From NCBI GenBank assembly GCA_922989275.2, contig OV277868.1, positions 18,100,291-18,164,290 of the forward strand: a stretch of 64,000 nucleotides of DNA, read 5' to 3'. The notes beneath the pieces are model-generated. The model was not told where the DNA came from. It did no database searches and saw nothing but the letters and a program-made list of their open reading frames with translations. Positions 19,641 through 29,301 of this stretch are shown here, piece after piece; position 1 is the first letter of the stretch; each line of letters begins with the position of its first letter. Source of the stretch: Gari tellinella. Its lineage: Eukaryota > Mollusca > Bivalvia > Cardiida > Psammobiidae. The position numbers and the translations under genes were made by a program.

Positions 19641-20290
19641 TAAGTTTCTTGTTACACTGCTAGAAGTAACTTTATTTACCCAGACAGTTTCGAGAACTGT
19701 ACTGTTCGCTTGATCACTGGCAACTGATCTACGGAAACTGGGATTTACTTCCCCTTGTTGCTACCGAAAATGGTAGCAAACAAAGGGTTGTAGACTTGGC
19801 TTAGCCGGAACGCCCACTGGTCCCGATTCATCACCGTCTAGTTGGTTCGGATACATGTACGTATAGCCTCCTTTATTTTTCTTGTTCTTTGGTCAACCTC
19901 CTTGTCCAGTAGCTTTGGTGTGTCCCAATCGATTACATGGTTGTTGAGTGCCACACGGTCCGTAATAGCGCTTTGTGCATCTCCGTTAATGATGCTTTTC
20001 TTTCTGAAGGCGGTAATTATACCTGTCGGTGTGTGTCTCGACATCCTTCTTGTGTCCCCCCAGTTTTGTCTTTGGTTTCCTGCATGTCTCCCCCACGTAA
20101 CTATGCTCACAGTTTTTACTGTCTATTTGGTACACGGTCCTTTGGGTGTACTAGCATGTTACGTAGGGGTTGAACAGTTTGTTCCCAGTTCCCGCAGATC
20201 AGTTGCCAGTGATCAATCGAACAGTCCAGTTCGCGAAACTGTCTAGGTAAATAAATTTACATATAGCAGTGTAACAAGAACTTTACTAAC
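19641..20290 (-). mobile_element. Penelope-like element fragment between inverted repeats
   Basis: Inverted repeats of about 100 bp at 19641-19742 and 20184-20290 share CTTGTTACACTGCTA, TTTATTTACC and TTGATCACTGGCAACTGATC-type words. They enclose the GIY-YIG coding remnant. Inverted terminal repeats around a 5'-truncated body are known for Penelope-like elements. The reverse transcriptase part is absent. Confidence 0.75.
19745..20178 (-). pseudogene. Penelope-like GIY-YIG endonuclease domain, C-terminal remnant
   Basis: Minus-strand reading: VYQIDSKNCEHSYVGETCRK (GIY-YIG start with YVGET), KLGGHKKDVE, then after one frameshift SAITDRVALNNHVIDWDTPK and RTRKIKEAIR. An in-frame stop is followed by MNRDQWAFRLSQVYNPLFA and a terminal stop at 19745. 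This order is the usual C-terminus of Penelope-like element proteins. It cannot make an intact protein. Confidence 0.85.
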
Positions 20291-20504
20291 AAAGCATTCT
20301 ACCTGCTAAATGAACCTTTTTACAAAATTATACGTGTATACATGCGACTAGTGTCGTTTCAATTGGACCGAATACTTTCTTCGCCATTGTAAGTTTATAT
20401 TGGGTTGAAACTCCATTTTGACTCTATGCATGCTGGATATTTTTTTCGTCTCCCAAACTTGTCTGCAACTGTTCTAAAAATATATTTTTCTAGATTTCTT
20501 TTCA

Positions 20505-20616
20505 AAACAGGGTCAAAGTATCAAACAGTTTTATTACAGAGTAACAGAGGCGTCTCATCAGGATCCAAACTGTTTGCACATGTATTCACGAATCCACCGC
20601 TAGAGTGAAAGAAGTT
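20505..20616. repeat. Family R repeat, second copy
   Basis: AACAGGGTCAAAGTATCAAA, a core missing its left arm (GGCGTCTCATCAGGATCC remains), then TATTCACGAATCCACCGCTA as at 7368-7505. Confidence 0.55.
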
Positions 20617-20799
20617 AAGGTGATTTAAAGGTCAAAGGATGCATAGTTTCCACTACTTAAGATCTTTACACACCATCAATGATATTTTAATCACCGATTT
20701 ACAGTATAATTGAATGATTTATCTTACGTCTAACCATTGTCATGCTGTAATATTGTCTGCTTTGAAATTGCCGTCTGCAAAATATACTCAATAAGGATT

Positions 20800-20905
20800 A
20801 ATAGATGTTTTATTTATAACAACGTAAAAGCGAGTTACGCGGCATCTGATCTCGATCTAAACTGTTTGCAAATACCAGTCTAGTCGCGATCAGCAGGATA
20901 AGGTT
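20800..20905. mobile_element. Half of a B-like element
   Basis: GAGTTACGCGGCATCTGATC and CTAAACTGTTTGCAAATACC are the right half of a core. The left half is absent, again broken at the apex. A second worn half core lies at about 20985-21030. Confidence 0.5.
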
Positions 20906-21182
20906 TAAAATAATTTACACAAAATGAACAAATCAATTCTGATTCTCTCCCTAAATAGGTACATTTTTACCGGTTGCAACTAAACCAGACGCCGTGTATC
21001 GCGGGGCCATGATCAAGACTGTTTGATACTTATATCAATGTCATGCGGTCAGAATATAAAATGTCTACGTTTTAAACGGACAACCATTTTTAAACGGACA
21101 ACATTGCAGCTCCAAGTGTAAGGTCCGAACACCTCAACACCGCAGGACAGCAATGTCAACATCCAAGTAGAAATTATATGTA

Positions 21183-21758
21183 CAATGCTCCCTCCCTTCA
21201 ACGACCCTCCAAACAACGACTCCATCCTTACAACGACCCTTGCCGCAGTTCCCTAAGCAAGACAATTATGTCTGACGCTTTTACTGCTGTAATATCGTCT
21301 GCTTAAAGTTGCCACCTGCTATTTTTTTCTCAAAGTTACATATTGTACATTTTGAGAGAAAAAGACTTGTTGACGAGTGACAAACAGCTTAACCCATTAC
21401 CCCATAGCCTTTTTCTAGTATTGAAGAAAGGTGACCACTTAAAGCAGGTTGAAAGTAAAGCAGAATGCGCCTTAAGGCGCATTCTGCTTTACTTTCAGCC
21501 TGCTTTAAGCTACCAGCTGCTAGAATATAGAAATAATTTCTAATGTTAAATATTCACAACTGTATAAATTGGAACTACTTTCTTCAGTGGAGGGATAAAT
21601 TTGAGGCGTAAAAAAGCGTATTTATGGGGTAATGGGTTAAATCCAGATCAGACGCTGTTTGCAAATGTAAACCAATATCCTTCCCTAAAACGACTCCTTC
21701 CAAACAACGCATATAATGTTTGTCTCCAATTTGGTGTCATTGTAGAGAGGGAGCGCTG
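21183..21758 (+). mobile_element. Family C MITE split by a D insertion
   Basis: CAATGCTCCCTCCCTTCAAC to GGGAGCGCTG with TA. The long half ends in GACAAACAGC, then TTAA-D-TTAA, then ATCCAGATCAGACGC and the short half. The right arm of the core was already truncated (GACGCTGTTTGC). Confidence 0.85.
21393..21636 (+). mobile_element. Family D MITE nested in C, complete
   Basis: CCCATTACCCCATAGCC to TATGGGGTAATGGG, 244 bp, with TTAA duplicated on both sides. Perfect second-type palindrome at about 21436-21511: GGTTGAAAGTAAAGCAGAAT, apex GCGCCTTAAGGCGC, and the complementary arm. Best reference copy of D. Confidence 0.9.
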
Positions 21759-21760
21759 TA

Positions 21761-22106
21761 TAATCAAGTTAAAAAAGTCAAGTTTGATAAAAATGCATTG
21801 ACCTTAACACAACAGTAATATATTAAACATAAGAGCTTCATTATTTTTGCATAACTAAAGCATCTATTCATTGAAAGCCATATACCGTTTTACTGAATTG
21901 CTACCAAATCACAAACAGGTTTACTTTGACGAAACTGAATACTTATTAGATAAATAGTTTCTAAATCGATGGTAGACGCTTATAGAAACACGTGAACATT
22001 ATTTTAGGAAAATAGCAATGTTCACAAAAGTTAGTTAAGCACAACAACAGTTGTAATAAGGGTTTGACCCCGTGATAACATGACAGCAAGACAGAGCAAA
22101 AACAAA
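21761..22106. other. No recognised feature
   Basis: AT-rich, no repeat ends or coding motifs found. Confidence 0.4.
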
Positions 22107-22110
22107 TTAA

Positions 22111-22608
22111 CCCTGTAACCCTTTCAATTTCAATGACGTCAAAAAGGGCATTTGCAAATAGCTTTAATCCTGATCTGACAAAGCGTAACGCGTCGTCTGA
22201 TCAGAATCAAAACTGTTTGCCACAACTTGGTTTTAAATTATGTCAGTTATACTGCCTAAAATCGAACTTTGAAAGTAAATTGCAGACAAAGATATTGAAG
22301 CAGACGACAATGAAATGGTGAAGGGGTACAGTGGAGAATCTGCTATTCTTTCCCGTTTAAACGCAAACGTACGCAAACGCAAAACACTAAAACGTAGAAA
22401 AGAACAACTTTTGGACAATTCTGATATATCATGGTTATCTTGGTGGCAAACAGTTTGGAGCCTGATCAGACGCCGGGTTACCCGGCGTCTGATCTGGCTC
22501 CAAACTGTTTGTAAAAGAAAAAATAGTTTTCGCGTAAACGCGTTTATCGGGAAAGAATAACAGATTCTCCACGGTACAAATCTCACGATAAATTCGATCA
22601 TGAAAGAG
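22111..22608 (+). mobile_element. Family B MITE split by an A insertion
   Basis: TTAA at both borders. B core at about 22152-22218; GAAGCAGACGACAATGAAAT and GGTGAAGGGG follow. After the A copy, ACAAATCTCACGATAAATTC and GATCATGAAAGAG complete the B right end. Confidence 0.85.
22329..22574 (+). mobile_element. Family A MITE nested in B
   Basis: Complete with TA duplication; the right end is mutated to CCACGG. It carries the TGTAAAAGAAAAAATAGTTT right variant also present at 23584 and, with one change, at 56395. Confidence 0.92.
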
Positions 22609-22854
22609 TTAAACCCTAGTCGTGCAAATAGGCATACACCTTGCACGCTGTGTAATTTTGAAAAATACATTTGTCCTATGCAAACAGTAAAGACCCAGAT
22701 CAAGGAGTCCATTGGCCATGATTTGTAATATTTGTCATATTGCAACCCTAAATAGTCGAAAGTAGTTTGGATTAGATTGGAAACTGAAATTGTCCATTTG
22801 AAGTTTCAGGGAGGAAATGATAATCGAAATCAAGACGAATTGCCTACTACACCA

Positions 22855-23035
22855 GGGGTCCGTCTTACGAAACGTCGTACGACAAAAAATGGTCGTAAGT
22901 CGGATTCTAAAATTCTCAATTATTATTTATTTCTCCATCTAATCCTGTCTTAAGACATCTCTTTGGAATCGTCTTTTCAAGACGATTACAAATAGATGTC
23001 ACAAGACAGGATTAGACAGACACATTAGAAATTAG
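22855..23035 (+). mobile_element. Family H element, right end truncated
   Basis: GGGGTCCGTCTTACGAAACG, then TCGTACGACAAAAAATGGTC; inner hairpin around TCTTTTCAAGA (AATCCTGTCTTAAGACATCT and its partner). The right terminal repeat is missing. Confidence 0.65.
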
Positions 23036-23045
23036 ATGTACCCAA

Positions 23046-23255
23046 GGGCTCCGTGTCACGGAACGTCGTACGACAAATACGGTCGTAAGTCAAAAGTTTA
23101 AAATACGTCCAATGCCTGATGTATCCGTCTAATCCTGTCTTTTTTCAAGACGATTCCAAAGATTATGTCACAAGATAGGATTTGATGGAAAAATAAAACA
23201 ATAAATGAGAATTTAATACTCTGACTTACGAAAATATTTTCATAAGATGGTCCCA
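23046..23255 (+). mobile_element. Family H element
   Basis: GGGCTCCGTGTCACGGAACG, CGTACGACAAATACGGTCGT, inner AATCCTGTCTTTTTTCAAGA, then GACTTACGAAAATATTTTCA and GGTCCC. It lies almost directly behind the preceding copy. Confidence 0.7.
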
Positions 23256-23332
23256 TGTTCTTGAATACTTCTCACTCAGAGCTGAGATATTGCTTTGTAT
23301 TATAATTCACATACATGTATCATGTCCTTTAA

Positions 23333-23540
23333 CCTTTCACTGCCATGACGTCATCAGTTTTAAACAATTGTAGTCTGCTTTTATTTCTGAAATTCAACAT
23401 TTAATTATTTTGACTTATGAAATATTGAAATGAGTGTAAAACAGTTTGTATCCTGATCAGACGCCGCGTTACGCGGCGTTTGATCAGGATACAAACTGTT
23501 TTCAAATTACTAGTGTACTCGAGGTAAGGCAGTGAAGGGG
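23333..23540 (-). mobile_element. Family B variant (B2) MITE
   Basis: After TTAA: CCTTTCACTGCCATGACGTC, GTAGTCTGCTTTTATTTCTG; core at about 23441-23505 with paired GTATCC/GGATAC arms; end GGCAGTGAAGGGG before TTAC. Confidence 0.8.
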
Positions 23541-23583
23541 TTACGTACCCGTATATAGATAGTAATAGTGGTTCTCGAATGTA

Positions 23584-23802
23584 CAGTGGAGAATCTGTTA
23601 TTCTTTCCCGTTTAAACGCAAACGTACGCAAACGCAAAGCACTAAAACGTAGATAAGAACAATTTTTGGACAATTCTGATAAGTCTTGTTTATCTTTGTG
23701 CCAAACAGTTTGGAGCCTGATCTGGCTCCAAACTGTTTGTAAAAGAAAAAATAGTTTTCGCGTAAACGAGTTTATCGGGAAAGAATAACAGATTCTCCAC
23801 TG
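23584..23802 (+). mobile_element. Family A MITE with hairpin apex deleted
   Basis: Both ends and TA present. The core is reduced to GTTTGGAGCCTGATCTGGCT..: the 27-bp apex between the two GATC words is missing, leaving a small direct join. Confidence 0.9.
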
Positions 23803-23804
23803 TA

Positions 23805-24324
23805 CCAAAACTCTACGTCTAAGGGTTTAGGCAAGTGTGACATTCCAAGTAAGTGGTATAGATGTGTCTAAATATGATGTGCATACCATAATGTCAACGT
23901 CCTTTGCACAATAATATAAAAGTCGTCTTTTTTCCTTGAACATTTGTTTTTTTCAATGATCGCCGGGTTGTCAGTTTCTTTTATAAACAGTAAATTCTGG
24001 CATTTGTCATTATTTTACCCTTGGTATATATCAATTTATATCAAGATGCACTCTTGTTTTGCGAGATTTTGTTGCAGTTACCCTAGGTAATTACTGGAAG
24101 GAGATTTATGACTTGTTGTCAGGAAGACCTTTACAATGAGCCATAAACATAACCACTCATAACTGCCTCTCACATGCCACCATCAAAGACAGTGACACGA
24201 ATAATATATAAACTATAAGAAATGGGGGACTCGGTAATGAGCGTGATGTATATTCCGGTAATTTCCGTGATTTACGAGAAATGCCGAGAAACGATGAAAT
24301 ATCTGAGCATAAATCAAAGTTTAA
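23805..24324. other. No recognised feature
   Basis: About 500 bp without repeat ends. No coding motif. Confidence 0.4.
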
Positions 24325-24531
24325 TCCGTTTATTGCCAAAACCCGATCTACAATGGCATTAGCAAACCGTTTGAATCAAGATCAGACGCCGAGTAAATCG
24401 GCGTCTGATCAGGATCCAAACTGTTTGGCACTGATAAAGATTTCATTTCATTTTGACTTCTATAAAACTAAATTTAAGAAATATAATCAGACGACGTTGT
24501 TTAACTTGACAATATTCCTGCAGCTAAGGGG
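24325..24531 (+). mobile_element. Family B2 copy, worn ends
   Basis: TCCGTTTATTGCC after TTAA; core at about 24361-24430 with GCCGAGTAAATCGGCG apex; AATCAGACGACGTTGTTTAA and AAGGGGTTA follow. Confidence 0.6.
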
Positions 24532-24837
24532 TTACCATGGCAACGGCGTTATAGGTTTTCACCTGATTAGTTTACAATGCACTGAAAATGTCATCTGGTT
24601 AAACAAAAATTCGCCTTCCTGCCTCGACTTATGTTCTGTTAAATATTTTAATAATAATTAGGTTGTTCTTCACTATCGAACTTAGCCTTGCACTTAGTCG
24701 CCCCATCCACTATTTTTATATAGGATCCTAAAATAATGTTTTCTTGAATTCCGGAGTTGTGGAAATTATTAATGGTATCATTACTTCTACTGTTGATATC
24801 AATATTATTTATCGAAAAAAGTTCATCAGGATAGTAA

Positions 24838-24985
24838 TACACTCAATTTATGAAGTTCTTGTGACTTATCCAAATTGTTTTTACCTTGGATGTCACAGTC
24901 TGATGAAGATGCTCCAATGGAGAACCGAAACTGTCACTAAGGTAAACATTTTTTGGATAAGTCCCAAGAACTTCATAAATTGAAT
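24838..24985. repeat. Palindromic element with CTGATGA..CGAAAC interior
   Basis: Arms CTCAATTTATGAAGTTCTTG and CAAGAACTTCATAAATTGAA, continuing GACTTATCCAAA / TTTGGATAAGTC and TTACCTT / AAGGTAA. The loop holds CTGATGAAGATGCTCCAATG and GAGAACCGAAAC. Confidence 0.75.
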
Positions 24986-25155
24986 ATCATTGTAATTTTA
25001 TTAGTACTAAATATTAACTCTTACTTTTGGGATTTACTGTTATCATTATCATTATTGTAACTACACTGTATTATTATTATCATCATAATTGTAACTATTA
25101 AAATCGTTCCTAGTGGTAAAAGTAGAAGTACATGTAATAGTAAAATTAACATTAT

Positions 25156-25310
25156 TTTAGTAGCAGCAGTTGTAGTAGTAGTAGTAGCAGCAGTACTAGA
25201 AGTAGTAACATATGTGGTGGTGGTGGTGGTGGTGGTTGTGGTAGTAGTAGTAGTAGTAGTAGTAATAGTCTTAGTGTTGTTTTGTAGTAATAGTAGTAGA
25301 AGTAGTTATT
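25156..25310 (+). repeat. GTA/GTG trinucleotide microsatellite
   Basis: Runs of GTA (with GCA variants) and a block of GTG repeats near 25214-25235, then GTA again and imperfect GTA units to 25310. The long valine open frame across it is a by-product. Confidence 0.9.
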
Positions 25311-25355
25311 ACTACAATCGCTATGTAAATATTTGTACAGTGCTCCCTCTCTATA

Positions 25356-25601
25356 CAGTGGAGAATGTGTTATTCTTTCCCAATAAACGCGCTTACGCTA
25401 AAACTATTATTTACAGTTCAAACAGTTTGGAGCCAGATCAGACGCCGGGTAACCCGGCGTCTGATCAGGCTCCAAACTGTTTGCCACCAAGATAAACATG
25501 AATTATCAGAATTGTACAAAGGTTGTACTTTTCTACGTTTTAGTGCTTTGCGTTTGCGTACGTTTGCGTTTAAACGGGAAAGAATAACAGATTCTCCACT
25601 G
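25356..25601 (-). mobile_element. Family A MITE nested in C
   Basis: Complete copy, 18 bp inside the C end, with TA duplicated. Confidence 0.92.
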
Positions 25602-25625
25602 TACAACGACACCCAATGGAAGACA

Positions 25626-25777
25626 GGCGTGCAGAAGGTTTCAAACTGCTTTTTCAATGTAACTTATTGTCAAGGAGAAAAACTAAATAAGCTTTAGCTT
25701 TCGTTCTAATCCTATAATAGATAATGTTGTATATTGTATGTATTTCTACATTTTCTGAAATAAATATGTTTAAACTT
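25626..25777 (+). mobile_element. 5'-truncated LINE tail with 10-bp target duplication
   Basis: A 152-bp insert bounded by ATGGAAGACA at 25616-25625 and 25778-25787. It ends TCTGAAATAAATATGTTTAA followed by ACTT. Similar to 7985-8125. No coding remains. Confidence 0.75.
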
Positions 25778-26279
25778 ATGGAAGACACCGATTGTGTGCG
25801 TTGTTCGGAGGGAGTCGTTATAGAGAGGGGCACTTAAGCCTTTGCTTACATTTGCAAACAGCTTGCATCCAGATCAGACGCGGCGTAACGCGGCGTTTGA
25901 TCTGGATTCAAGTTGTTTGTCACTCGTCATTATATTTATTCTACCAAAATGTCCACTTATATGTAACTTTGAGAAAAACAGCAGACGACAATGTTAATCA
26001 GACGGTATTGCAGTCATGCAAAGGTTGGGCATAAATGTCTTGTTTAGAGAAAAGCGACAAGGTTCGTTGTAAGGAGGGAGTCGTTGTTGGGAGGGGCGTT
26101 GTAGGGAGGGAGCGCTGTACCAGCAATACAACATTTACATTTAATCTTACGCATGCGTATCACATCTACAATGTATAATAATAAAAGCAATAAATAATGA
26201 AGGAATCTCCGGAATCTGATAAACCAGACAGTCTTAAAAGTATCAAGCGGCCAATAAAAACATGATTTATGGGCACTCT

Positions 26280-26470
26280 AAGAGGGTAGAATATGTTATT
26301 ATTTACCGTTTAAACGACACGGACACGAACTGAATAGTGAATACATATGTTGAAAATGACAAAGTCTAAAAATGTTTATGATTCAGTTGAGCGGAAAACA
26401 GGTAAAGCCTAGTCAGAAAGCGGAATATCCGGCTTCTGATATGGATCAAAACCGTTTTTAATGGGAATAT
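26280..26470 (+). mobile_element. Family A, strongly decayed
   Basis: AGAATATGTTATTATTTACC, GTTTAAACGACACGGACACG and a core remnant AAGCCTAGTCAGAAAGCGGA..CGGCTTCTGATATGGATC. Right end absent. Confidence 0.6.
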
Positions 26471-26579
26471 AATTACTTGTTCTAAAAACAACTTTTTTTT
26501 TAATAATAACATATTCGTCAATGTTATACACGCGGTTGCTGAATTCAGAAACATCTATTCTGAGAGCTGCTATACGACG

Positions 26580-26760
26580 AATATGACGTCACATGGTTGT
26601 AGACTCCGTTGAATATGTTAAACAATTGTCGCCTGCTTTTATTTCTCAAATTAGTTTTTTAGGTTAATTGATTAAAGCAATGAGTGTAAAATCCTGATCA
26701 GACGTCGCATACTGATTGCAATTAGATAGTGTACTCGGAGTAAGGCAGTGAAGGGATTAT
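26580..26760. mobile_element. Family B2, core mostly deleted
   Basis: ATGTTAAACAATTGTCGCCT, TGCTTTTATTTCTCAAATTA, then AATCCTGATCAGACGTCGCA with no right arm, and GGAGTAAGGCAGTGAAGGGA. Confidence 0.55.
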
Positions 26761-26774
26761 TATACGTTCGACTA

Positions 26775-27030
26775 CAGGGCTGCCATAAGTTGACAATAAA
26801 AATCCTAAGATTTCAAATTTTCAATTTTTCAGGCGCAATTTTACTAATCGTACCAACACCCTATAGTTTGTTTCTTGTTTTGAAGACACATGGCTGCTTA
26901 AAACAGGTTGAAAGTAAAGCAGACTGCGCCTTAAGGCGCACTCTGCTTTACGTTCAGCCTGTTTTAAGCTACGATCTGCTAGGATAACAATCCGAATACT
27001 TAGGAAAAATCCAGAGAAATGGCAGCCCTG
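26775..27030 (+). mobile_element. Family S element with 6-bp duplication
   Basis: CAGGGCTGCCATAAGTTGAC to GAGAAATGGCAGCCCTG, flanked by CGACTA on both sides. The interior includes D-like words (CCCTATAGTTTGTTTCTTG) and the full second-type palindrome at about 26894-26965, apex GCGCCTTAAGGCGC. Confidence 0.83.
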
Positions 27031-27071
27031 CGACTATGTTCGAATGGTGAGTAGTGATAGCAATGATAATA

Positions 27072-27317
27072 CAGTGGAGAATCTGTTATTCTTTCCCAAT
27101 AAACGCGTTTACGCTAAAACTATTATTTGCAGTGCAAACAGTTTGGAGCCAGATCAGACGCCGGGTAACCCGGCGTCTGATCAGGCTCCAAACTGTTTGC
27201 CACCAAGATAAACATGAATTATCAGAATTGTCCAAAAGTTGTACTTTTCTACGTTTTAGTGCTTTGCGTTTGCGTACGTTTGCGTTTAAACGGGAAAGAA
27301 TAACAGATTCTCCATTG
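27072..27317 (-). mobile_element. Family A MITE, complete
   Basis: Canonical copy; the right end has one change (CCATTG). TA on both sides. Confidence 0.92.
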
Positions 27318-27546
27318 TACATCTATAGAGTATAACGATAAAACACTACATGTACATGGCATATGTAAATACGATAAGCGAATGTCGATGCCATTAGTCA
27401 ACACACTGTAAATGCCAAGTATAGATAATAATTATGATCCTCAATAATTCGAACTCGCTGTAATAAAACATACCCACACATGTAAAATATATATGTCAAA
27501 GTTAAGTTAGACTTAAGCGAGCTTAAGTTATCGAAATTCACCTTAA

Positions 27547-27763
27547 CCAAGTTGTGCCCACGACCCTATATATTTGACATACGCAAACAGTGTAAACTCT
27601 GATCAGACGCCGCATTCGGCGTCTGATCATAGTCTACACTATTTGCTGATAAGAATTTCAATATAAAACAAAATGAAAAAGAATTTTTTGACTAGGCATC
27701 CCATTGATAAAAAATGAACTAATCCAATATAAAACATAGAAGAATCCATTGGGCGCACATGGG
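27547..27763 (+). mobile_element. Family E MITE
   Basis: TTAA on both sides; GTTGTGCCCACGACCCTATA; core at about 27585-27652 with short apex GACGCCGCATTCGGCGTC; GATAAGAATTTCAATATAAA; end CACATGGG. Confidence 0.82.
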
Positions 27764-27774
27764 TTAAAATACGG

Positions 27775-28110
27775 TTGACCCCCTTACTGCCTGACCTCGA
27801 GTACAATGGTTATTTGAAAACAGTTTGGACCCTGATCAGAACGCGGTGTCTGATCAGCATCGAAATAGTTTAGTTTAAACGCATTTTATTGCATTATATA
27901 GTACACAATCACATACAATATAAGTTGAAAAGATTAGCTCAAAGGAATTGAAGCGTATTATGATCATCTCCCAAGGTAATTAAGTACATGTTATTAATAT
28001 ATAATCATATAATCATACTGTTGACGCTCGTTTCAAAATTTCTCAAGTCCAAATATAATATTGTGAAAACAGACGACAAATGTTTAAAATTGGTGACGTC
28101 ATGGCAGTAA
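27775..28110. mobile_element. Family B2, decayed and expanded
   Basis: CCCTTACTGCCTGACC, core remnant GTTTGGACCCTGATCAGAAC..GGTGTCTGATCAGCATCG, and far end AAACAGACGACAAATGTTTA plus GATGACGTCAT-like GGTGACGTCATGGCAGT. An unrelated stretch separates the halves. Confidence 0.5.
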
Positions 28111-28184
28111 AAAGGCAAGCCACGATTACAGAGCCTTTGAGTTAAAGGCTGCAGCAAGACTGCAGATGTATTACCTACTATATA

Positions 28185-28652
28185 CAGTGGAGGAAACGTT
28201 ATTCTTTCTCGTTTTAAAGGCAAACTAAACGCAAAAGGATTGCAATTAAATGTATAAAGTTATATTTTTTGAAATTCCAATCAGTTTATTTTCACCTGGG
28301 TGGCAAAGAGTTTGAAGCCTGATCATCAACCGGTTTACCCGGCGTTTGATCTGGTTCCAAACTGTCTGCAATAACAAGAGCAGGTGTAGCGGAAACACGT
28401 ATTGCTTTTACCAAAATGAACTTGGAAATAAGAACAGTGTACAGTCGAACTTCGAACTTACATGTACCCGTATTTCAAAGTTAAAACGCGGCTTAGCCGC
28501 GTTTTAACTTTGAAACACTGGTATGTTCACCTAAACCGAGCTTGAAATAAGGCACATTCATGTTTCGAAATATCATATAATTTGAGTTAAGCGAGTTCGA
28601 GATATCGAAGTTCGACTATATATTGGGAAAGAATACAACGTCTTTTCCACTG
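28185..28652 (+). mobile_element. Family A carrying an F insertion
   Basis: CAGTGGAGGAAACG on the left. Core at about 28307-28372 is worn (GATCATCAACCGGTTTACCC). After AGCGGAAACACGTATTG unrelated sequence and F intervene; TATTGGGAAAGAATACAACG and CTTTTCCACTG close it. Confidence 0.75.
28442..28618. mobile_element. Family F MITE nested in A
   Basis: CAGTCGAACTTCGAACTTAC to ATATCGAAGTTCGACTA with TA outside. A central hairpin is made by TTTCAAAGTTAAAACGCGGC and its complement, followed by GTTCACCTAAACCGAGCTTG. A second copy is at 36676. Confidence 0.82.
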
Positions 28653-29054
28653 TCGGTATAGGCTGCAGACTTACTGTTCAAGTCCAATGTACATTGTTCT
28701 TATTTCCAAGTTCATTTTGGTAAAACAAAAATGTCACAGTTGCTACATCAGGGATGCGGGTCTACATGTTATTTACAGTTCTGTTGATATTTTCATTATG
28801 ACGTGAAAACCAGCCCAACACTGTTGCTCCCATTATATCGTCGGTTTAAAGTTTTCGTCTGTTTTCATTGATAAAATTAGAAATTATAAGTACATGTATA
28901 GATTAAAACTATACTACCCTCAGCGCAAGAATAAATTGAATGCGTAAAATGCGTATCTATGGAGTAAAGGGTTAAAACAACGTGTATATAATGAGCAACT
29001 ATCCATAGTTCTATCATTACCTCCATTAACACAAAGAAGTGCTAACACGCAGCT
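28653..29054. other. Inverted-repeat partner and D-type right end; no gene
   Basis: 28692-28730 is the inverted copy of 28407-28446 (TTCTTATTTCCAAGTTCATT). 28900-28974 ends like family D (ATGCGTATCTATGGAGTAAA then GGGTTAA). No coding support. Confidence 0.5.
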
Positions 29055-29301
29055 ACAGTGGAGAAAACGTTATTCTTTCCCGTTTAAACGAAACGAAACG
29101 CAAACGCAAAACGCTAAAACGTAGAAAAGTGCAACTTTTGGACAATTCTGATAATTCGTTTTTATTTTGGTGGCAAACAGTTTGGAGCCTGATCAGACGC
29201 CGGGTTACCCGGCGTCTGATCTAGCTCCAAACTGTTTGCAATCGAAATGATAGTTTTAGCGTAAACGCGTTTATTGGAAAAGATTAACGTTTTCTCCACT
29301 G
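29055..29301 (+). mobile_element. Family A MITE
   Basis: Complete with TA. It has the GAAACGAAACGCAAACGC left subtype but the GCAACTTTTGGACAATTCTG interior of the young subfamily. Confidence 0.9.

Larger units (their letters stand above)
25338..26117 (-). mobile_element. Family C MITE carrying two insertions
   Basis: CAGTGCTCCCTCTCTA, then A at TA, then CAACGACACCCAATGGAAGA, then a LINE tail, then CACCGATTGTGTGCGTTGTT. Core at about 25855-25922, GCAGACGACAATGTTAATCA, and end GAGGGAGCGCTG. Confidence 0.85.

Noticed and set aside
19641..20290. Hammerhead ribozyme in the Penelope-like inverted repeats
   Set aside because: I looked for CTGATGA followed by GAAA. Only CTGATCTACGGAAAC is present, which lacks the conserved core.
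22233..22745. 170-residue open frame, the longest in the window
   Set aside because: It runs through family B and family A repeats. The coding potential is accidental.
25214..25495. Poly-valine open frame
   Set aside because: It is the translation of the GTA/GTG microsatellite continuing into C and A elements.
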